From assembly GCA_947359465.1 (NCBI GenBank), contig OX375876.1:81738359-81802358 (forward strand): 64,000 nucleotides of DNA, in the 5' to 3' direction. Shown here in pieces: positions 58,281 to 64,000 of the stretch (position 1 is its first letter; every line of letters starts with the position of its first letter). The translations under genes were made by a program, and so were the position numbers. Source of the stretch: Metellina segmentata (Eukaryota > Arthropoda > Arachnida > Araneae > Tetragnathidae). The notes under the pieces were generated by a model, which searched no databases, was not told where the DNA came from, and worked only from the letters and a program-made list of their open reading frames with translations.

Positions 58281-60101
58281 AACAAACTTTCGAAAATAAC
58301 CGGTCAACCCCAGAAAACTCTGTATTTGTTTGGCATTTTTGGGCTGTGGGAAGTTCCGTACGGCTGCAGTTTTTAAAGGTGAAGGCTTTATAGTTCCTTT
58401 TTCTACTACGTAACCCAAGAATTCTATCTTTCGTTTTAGAAACTGACACTTTTTTAAGTTTAGTTCTAATCCGTACATTGACGCCGTATTTAAAACACGT
58501 TCTAATTTTTCTAAACCCTCTACCTCATTCATGGCTGGTATGATAATATCATCTACATAAATAATAACAGTTTTATCTTTTAACAAATCCTTAAAAACGT
58601 GAAAAATATATCTTTCAAATACACTTGGACTGGTTGACAATCCAAAAGGTGTCTTTAAAAACTCATACTGTCCCTCGTGGGTAACAAAAGAGGTGTACTT
58701 TGTACTCTCCTTTTCTATGTCGACGTGAAAAAAGCCGTTTTTCAAATCTAACGTTGTGAAGACTTGCGAGTCCTCCAATTTGTCCAACACGTCTTCGATT
58801 AGAGGTAACGGGAAACGGTCCTTAATTATTTTTTCGTTGAGCTTTCGGAAATCGACACAAAGTCTGTGATTCCCATCTTTTTTCTTACAAAGCACTATAG
58901 GGGCAGAATATTCCGAACAGCTGTTTTTAATTATCCCTTTTTCTAACCACTCTTGGATTTGTTTTTCAACTATAAGTTGTTCAGTAATCGGCAACCGCCG
59001 AGCACGCTGACTAACTGGAACTTCGTCCGTCAGAAGAATTCTCATCTTAACATCCGTGTTTGTTACTTGCTGAGGCACATAATTTCCTACAATTTGACAG
59101 ATTCTTTCTCGTAAACAGGGATTCATTATATGGGAGAGATCTGTCTCTTCGCTAGACATATCCAACGCTACGGCGCCTAAAGTGTAAACAAAAGCACCTG
59201 CTGATGAGTCATTTTCATGCGCCTTCGATACTTGAAAGTCTACGAGGGGATGTTGAGGGAAACTCACGCGCTCTTCTTCCCCGTGATTTATGACAACGCC
59301 TGAAGTTGTTGTTGCTTTGTTTTTTATTTCGCTTCCGTTTTCGCCCCTTACTTCTGACTTCCTTATTTCATTTATGTCTCTATCGGTAACGTTTAATGTT
59401 CCCCCAGAAAATGCAAACTTTACCCTTGATAATACGTTCATACCAATTATTGCTTCAAATTGTAAATTCTTAACGACATGCACATCAGAACACAAAGAAA
59501 TATTATCAATAACAATTTCTGATCGGAAAAACCCTTCGGTACTTATTTTGTGTTGACTTATTCCATTTAAATATATCTTACTACCATTCAATATAGGAGA
59601 TCCTATTTTATGATAACATTCCTCATTAATTAGAGTTATTTCAGATCCAGTGTCTATTACTGCATTAATATAACACTTTTCAATATAAACACTCTTTTCA
59701 ATTTTCTTAGGAGTTGCTACATATATTTGGTTTACAGTTTTATTCACATTTGCATTTTCACCTTTAAAATTATATGTACAAGTATTACTCTTATGCCCAT
59801 AATTTCCACATGCATAACACTTAATTCTATTACTTTTATATGGATCTCTATTTGGTACATCATAATCAACCTTATTAACATACTTATTGACATTTGTACT
59901 ATAACCAACAGTTTTATAACAATTATCATAATTTCTACTATTCTGGTTAGCACGAAAGTTCGACGATTCACCTTTATATCGAGTTTCATCTTGCGAAACA
60001 TTTTTTCTGTATTTATTTACATTCCGTATCTCCATTTTTCCTAATTGCAACCTCGCACTCTCACATATTCCTCTAACTTTTTCACTATAACTTCTGCGCA
60101 T
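58278..60101 (-). pseudogene. pol: Gypsy-4B zinc knuckle, protease and RT
   Basis: The real homology starts at about ESARLQLGKMEIRN (near 60058); the first dozen codons of the open frame are a frameshift artefact. CCHC knuckle CYACGNYGHKSNTC, protease AVIDTGSEITLINEECYH, RT with HRLCVDFRKLNEKI, TTLDLKNGFFHVDI, TPFGLSTSPSVFERYI, the YVDD box, and LGLTGYFRKFV at the stop. All RT motifs are intact, unlike Gypsy-4A. Confidence 0.93.
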
Positions 60102-60901
60102 TTTAATTGATGCCAGTCATCTATGAAGTGTGTTTTGATTTCAAACGGCGCTCTACGTTTTATCTGCTCGGATACCATTAGTTCCCTGAGCTCGTCAAAA
60201 TTTGTTATTTTGAGTCCTCTTAACCATTCGTCAAAATAATGACTTATTTCAAACGCAAAATCTCGCCAAGTGGCTGTACTTTCCTTTTTATGATTCAGGA
60301 ATTTTTGTTTGAATTGTTCAGATGTAAGTTTAAATCTTTTGAGTAAGATTTCTTTTATGTGTTCATAGTCATTAGATCTTTCCTCCGGTTCGCGAGTTAT
60401 AATCTGTGCTATCTCTAAGGGTAATAAACCTAGTAAATGCGTTACAAAATCTTCACTTTCGATTTTGATTTTCGTCGCTTGTCTCTCGAACAGCGCTAAA
60501 TACGTACTTATATCATTGGATTCATTCGAATCAAAACATTTAATTATCTTTGATAATTCCTTTCCTCTATCCCATGCAGTGTTCGATTCTGTCATGTGAT
60601 TTTCCCTAACTGTTTGTGTCGCATTTTGCAGTTTCAGTTTTTCCAATTCAAATTGGCGTAATTCTTTTTCTTTTTCTTTTTCCCTCTCTAACTGCTGTTT
60701 GTCTTTCTCCAGCTGCTCTTTTTCGATTCTTTCAACTATTATTGTATCCAGAAGTGTTTTTGTATACTCCTCATCGTAATCGAGTTGGTTCGTCACTAAC
60801 TTTTTTAATTTCGAAATTGTCGCATTTGAGGGTATTTCTATATCTAATTCCGTTGCAAGACGGTAAATATCGTCCTTTCTTGCTTTACCAAAATATGACA
60901 T
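60041..60901 (-). pseudogene. gag: Gypsy-4B gag
   Basis: ATG at 60901 (MSYFGKARKDDIY; the seven codons before it are in frame but less likely). N-terminal helical motif, Glu/Lys coiled coil (EKDKQQLEREKEKEKEL), capsid (STYLALFERQATKIKIESED, HIKEILLKRFKLTSEQFKQK) and a SCAN-like C-terminal half (WRDFAFEISHYFDEWLRGL, ELMVSEQIKRRAPFEI). Strongly similar to the Gypsy-2 gag over the capsid. The frame is lost near 60062 through a CA insertion. Confidence 0.92.
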
Positions 60902-61013
60902 CTTTATCTTAAAAATGAGCAAAATGTACTCACAGTTTGCGATGATGATGGCTCTCTAGGGTTCTAGTCCACGTTCAATTTGCATGGGGCAATCCCGGCA
61001 CCAGCTCCCATTT

Positions 61014-61347
61014 TGTGATGTCAACACTGGAATGGCACTGTAGCTATTACTTGATATGGTATTTTGGAATGAGTCCACGTGTTGTAAAACATAACATTTA
61101 TTACATTAATTGAAGATGGTACACATATGAGCCACAGAGGTCTCAATAGATTCGCATAAAAAAGCACGGAAGAGCGGCCACACAGGTCTCGACTCTCTCC
61201 GATCACACAAAAAACTGAAGACCCTCCGCCGCGGGCAAGGGATCAAGCCTTTTCCCCTTAGCGTTCGTGGTGTTCCGTTTCCTGGATGAAATAGTCCCTT
61301 TCTCCTTTCGGTAGTAGGTGGGGAGGCGAAAGAATTCCGTTCCTACA
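61014..61347 (-). mobile_element. Gypsy-4B 5' LTR (334 bp)
   Basis: Pairs with 56018-56351. Adjacent minus-strand text after the LTR, tgggagctggtgccgggatt, is the probable primer-binding region. Confidence 0.93.
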
Positions 61348-61369
61348 TATATATATATATATATATATA
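61348..61369. repeat. (TA)n tract, segment 4
   Basis: Short TA run between the Gypsy-4B LTR and the MITE. Confidence 0.85.
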
Positions 61370-61790
61370 CAGGCCCTGATTTACCATTAGGCCCGTGAGG
61401 CACGGGCCTAGGGCCCCCATAATTTAGAGGGCCCCTAAGTTTCAAAAGTATCTAAAAATTATAAAAAGTTTTTAAGTAGTTACATAAATTATTGGGTAGT
61501 TACGTAAATGAACGTTGACTGTTTCCCCCACTATCACATTCTTGTAATTACATTAATTATCTAACTATTACGTTTTTAATTTTCATCTGCTTTATTTTGT
61601 TTTGTCAAGAGTTATAAGTAATGTCACGATTTTCTCAAACTTTTTGGTGACATCTGTGAAACGGTCAACAGTCAAATACGTAAGTACCAATTATTGTTAT
61701 AAAATTAGTTTTTGTGATGAACAAATAATATGAGGGAGGGGCCCCTTCCTGCGTGTTGTGCCTACTATACCAAATTTTCTAAATCGGGCC

Positions 61791-61793
<3 letters not shown>
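61370..61793. mobile_element. MITE-1b: hAT MITE (424 bp)
   Basis: Same ends as MITE-1a at 10014 (caggccctgattta; taaatcgggccctg) and the same internal hairpin-rich start (taggcccgtgaggcacgggc). It has about 150 bp more in the middle. Inserted in TA, so an 8-bp tatatata duplication is likely but not provable. Confidence 0.9.

Positions 61794-61837
<44 letters not shown>
61794..61837. repeat. (TA)n tract, segment 5
   Basis: TA tract on the right of the MITE. The flanking sequence after it (catgcccgtcgccctagctg) is not repetitive in this window. Confidence 0.9.
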
Positions 61838-61840
<3 letters not shown>

Positions 61841-62254
61841 GCCCGTCGCCCTAGCTGTTTGAACGCCCGTGTACAATATAGATTATGCCGCCCCCTGCTT
61901 AACTACGACTACCTACGCCAGGGGTCGGCAATCTGCTGCTCTTTTGATGTAAAGTTGCGGCTCTCCTGTTCCATACGAAAAAATTAATAATTTATCATCA
62001 AAACCCTTAAAAAATAAGAAAAATATTTTTAAGTACCTAATTTCTCAATAGCTATTTTTTTCATAATCGTTAATTACAGATCTCTACGCTTAACATGACC
62101 GTAATGAGATAAATTTGAACTATTGTTTTGTTCTTAGAGATGAAACTCCGTGACCATGTTTATCTTTCAATCAATTGCATAACATTTCCGTCTCACCCAA
62201 ACAGCCACCGTCTAGAGAACACGTCTAGATAATGAGATGGTGAGATCTCAGAGG

Positions 62255-63930
62255 GTGAGTACGTCAAAGATTATTTTATACGTGCATCTGAAGAACTGTT
62301 TCGTAATTTTAAAAACAAAGCAGAAATCATGAAAAATATCAAAGATTTGCCATTATCTGCTAAAACAGTACAATATAGAACTGCTAAAATGTCTTCAAAT
62401 GTAACACATATGCAAGTGGAAGACATTCAACTGGCTTCTGCGTTATCACTTGCTATAGATGAGTCTTGCGACATAAAAGACACGGCACAAGTTACCCTTT
62501 TCGTCAAGTATATGTCGTCCCAAGGTCCAAAAGAAGAACTGCTAGGATTGCTACCGCTCTCAGGGCAAACTCGTGGAGAAGATATAGCAAATGCTGTGCA
62601 AAAATGCCTGGAAGACAATGGAATCGATATAAATAAAATCGTTTCTATAGCAACTGAGGGAACCAAATGTATGACAGGAATACATAGAGGGGTAACATCA
62701 ATTTTTCAGAAGAAAAAAATAAACCACGAAATTCTAACGTTCCACTGAAAAATTCATCAAGAAGCGCTTTGTGCCCAAACATTTCTGGCCGAAATAGTTG
62801 AGGTCATGATCTTGGTAATTAAGATTATTAACAGCATCTTGGCAAAAGTACTCTACCATCGCCAGTTTAAAGATTTCCTTGAAGAAATAGATAGCCAGTT
62901 TTCTGACCTACTTCTGCACAATAAAGTGCGATGGCTTTCCAGAGGTAACGTATTGCAATATTTTGCTTTGTGCTTGAGTGAAATAAAAACATTCTTCAAT
63001 GAAAAAAAGGCATTGACCATCCCGAACTGGAAGAAGACAAATGACTGCAAAAATTCAACTTCATGGTAGATACCACAATGAAACTAAATGAACTAAATCT
63101 AAAACTACAAGGAAAGGGCAACCCAGCTTACGCCTTGCTTGAAAAAGTAGTTTGTTTCGAAAAAAAATTACTTCTTTTTGTTGAAGACACGGAGAGCGGT
63201 AAATTACTTCATTTTAATAATCTGAAGCAATATCGCGATGAGACCAATGCAACTATTGACACGAATTACTTCAGCATAGCTTTAAAAAACATGAAGGATG
63301 GATTCGCTGAGAGATTCGAGCAATTCAAAACAAACAAAAGTACTCTTGCGTTCATAGTAAATCTTCTCAACCCAAATACAAATGAGATCGATATTGAGCT
63401 ATTTGGAATTGATGCTGGATCGCTTCAAATTCAATTGCTAGATTTAAAAACCAGACTTGTGGAGTGGCAAGTTCATAGAATTCAAGAGCAAGTTGGAAGA
63501 GTTGGAGGTCCAGAAATGCATGCACATTGCATAGCACAAGTGGACAGCTCTAAAAGAAATTCCGCGAGTTGAGGTTCTCATATTCGGCGCATGGAATAGT
63601 CTTCCAGAATGCTACAGTGAGGTGAAGAAGTTGGCATATGGAGTGTTGACGATCTTCTGGTCGACATATTCGTCTGAGAAAGCGTTCTCTTGGGTTTGGG
63701 CACCGCAGGTGGCCCCCTCGTCCCCGCTGTGATAGCAGGTTATGAGCGGTTTTTTGTGGCCAACCACGGAAGGAGAGAAAGCGTTCTCTTGCATGAATAT
63801 AATAAAAAGTAAAGTTAGAAATCAACTAACAAATAAAAATCTAGAGTCGTGCTTGAAACTTATAACAAGTTATAAGCCAGATTTAATCAAACTTTCAAAA
63901 GGCATGCAAAGCCAATGCCCCCATTGATGT
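62255..63930 (+). pseudogene. hAT-3 transposase (GTF2IRD2/ZBED-like)
   Basis: In order: [58 protein letters not shown], a TGA at 62746, KIHQEALCAQTF, LLLHNKVRWLSRGNVLQYF, stops near 63067, [38 protein letters not shown], then in a new frame [15 protein letters not shown]. The dimerisation region follows as STYSSEKAFS, an 82-bp insertion, and CMNIIKSKVRNQLTNKN. The D, W-LSRG and EKAFS motifs are those of hAT transposases related to vertebrate GTF2IRD2. Dead copy. Confidence 0.88.
63676..63791. repeat. 17-bp direct repeats around an 82-bp insert
   Basis: gagaaagcgttctcttg occurs at 63676-63692 and 63775-63791, bracketing 82 bp of GC-rich sequence (63693-63774). Removing one repeat plus the insert restores the transposase reading EKAFSCMNI. 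This looks like a small retroposed or templated insertion. The insert was not identified. Confidence 0.75.
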
Positions 63931-64000
63931 AACTATTTATATTTGTGTTTTTAAATGAATAAATATTATTCCGTATTTAAAGCCGTTTATTTTAAATAAA

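Larger units (their letters stand above)
61919..64000 (+). mobile_element. hAT-3, runs off the window
   Basis: Starts caggggtcggcaatctgctg, a typical hAT terminus. The right end is beyond the window. Contains the transposase remnant below. Confidence 0.75.

Overview
The window is a eukaryotic, AT-rich, intron-era 'transposon graveyard'. No host single-copy gene, rRNA or functional tRNA gene was recognised. The mix of Ty3/Gypsy and BEL/Pao elements, several hAT lineages, Tc1/mariner, PIF/Harbinger, tRNA-derived SINEs and long (TA)n arrays fits an arthropod. A chelicerate such as a spider is my guess from family composition only.

Layout. (i) 1-1853: 5' end of a minus-strand LTR element (E1) with a tandem-repeat leader. 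(ii) 1854-4585: degenerate repeats. (iii) 4586-12798: minus-strand Gypsy-1, split inside its reverse transcriptase by hAT-1 (5959-10936, exact 8-bp target duplication). hAT-1 itself holds a 276-bp MITE and an inverted-repeat-bounded segment carrying a DUF7869-like gene and a SINE. (iv) 12799-15850: transposon ends, SINE pieces, microsatellite. (v) 15850-24043: a decayed hAT-type gene split by Gypsy-2 (16522-23864). Gypsy-2 has a higher-order minisatellite leader and a Ty1/copia-like PR-INT-RT-RH order in a Ty3/Gypsy element. (vi) 24044-32206: minus-strand BEL/Pao element in one frame broken only by stop codons. Its 5' LTR holds hAT-2, which holds a SINE. (vii) 32206-42340: two TIR elements of unknown type (one with ~600-bp inverted repeats), mariner, KIAA1586-like hAT and Tc1 remnants, and a full-length SINE. 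(viii) 42341-61837: one (TA)n tract split serially by Gypsy-3 (intact 1576-codon gag-pol, LTRs with about two differences), Gypsy-4A, Gypsy-4B and a MITE. Gypsy-4A's LTR contains a Harbinger element with a two-exon Myb/SANT gene. (ix) 61919-64000: hAT-3, running off the window.

The genes do not form a host pathway; each set serves its own element. Nesting gives relative ages: the hAT-type gene is older than Gypsy-2 and BEL-1, BEL-1 is older than hAT-2, and hAT-2 is older than its SINE. Gypsy-1 is older than hAT-1, and hAT-1 is older than its MITE. Gypsy-3 and Gypsy-4B look youngest. Most reading frames are broken; the clear exception is Gypsy-3.
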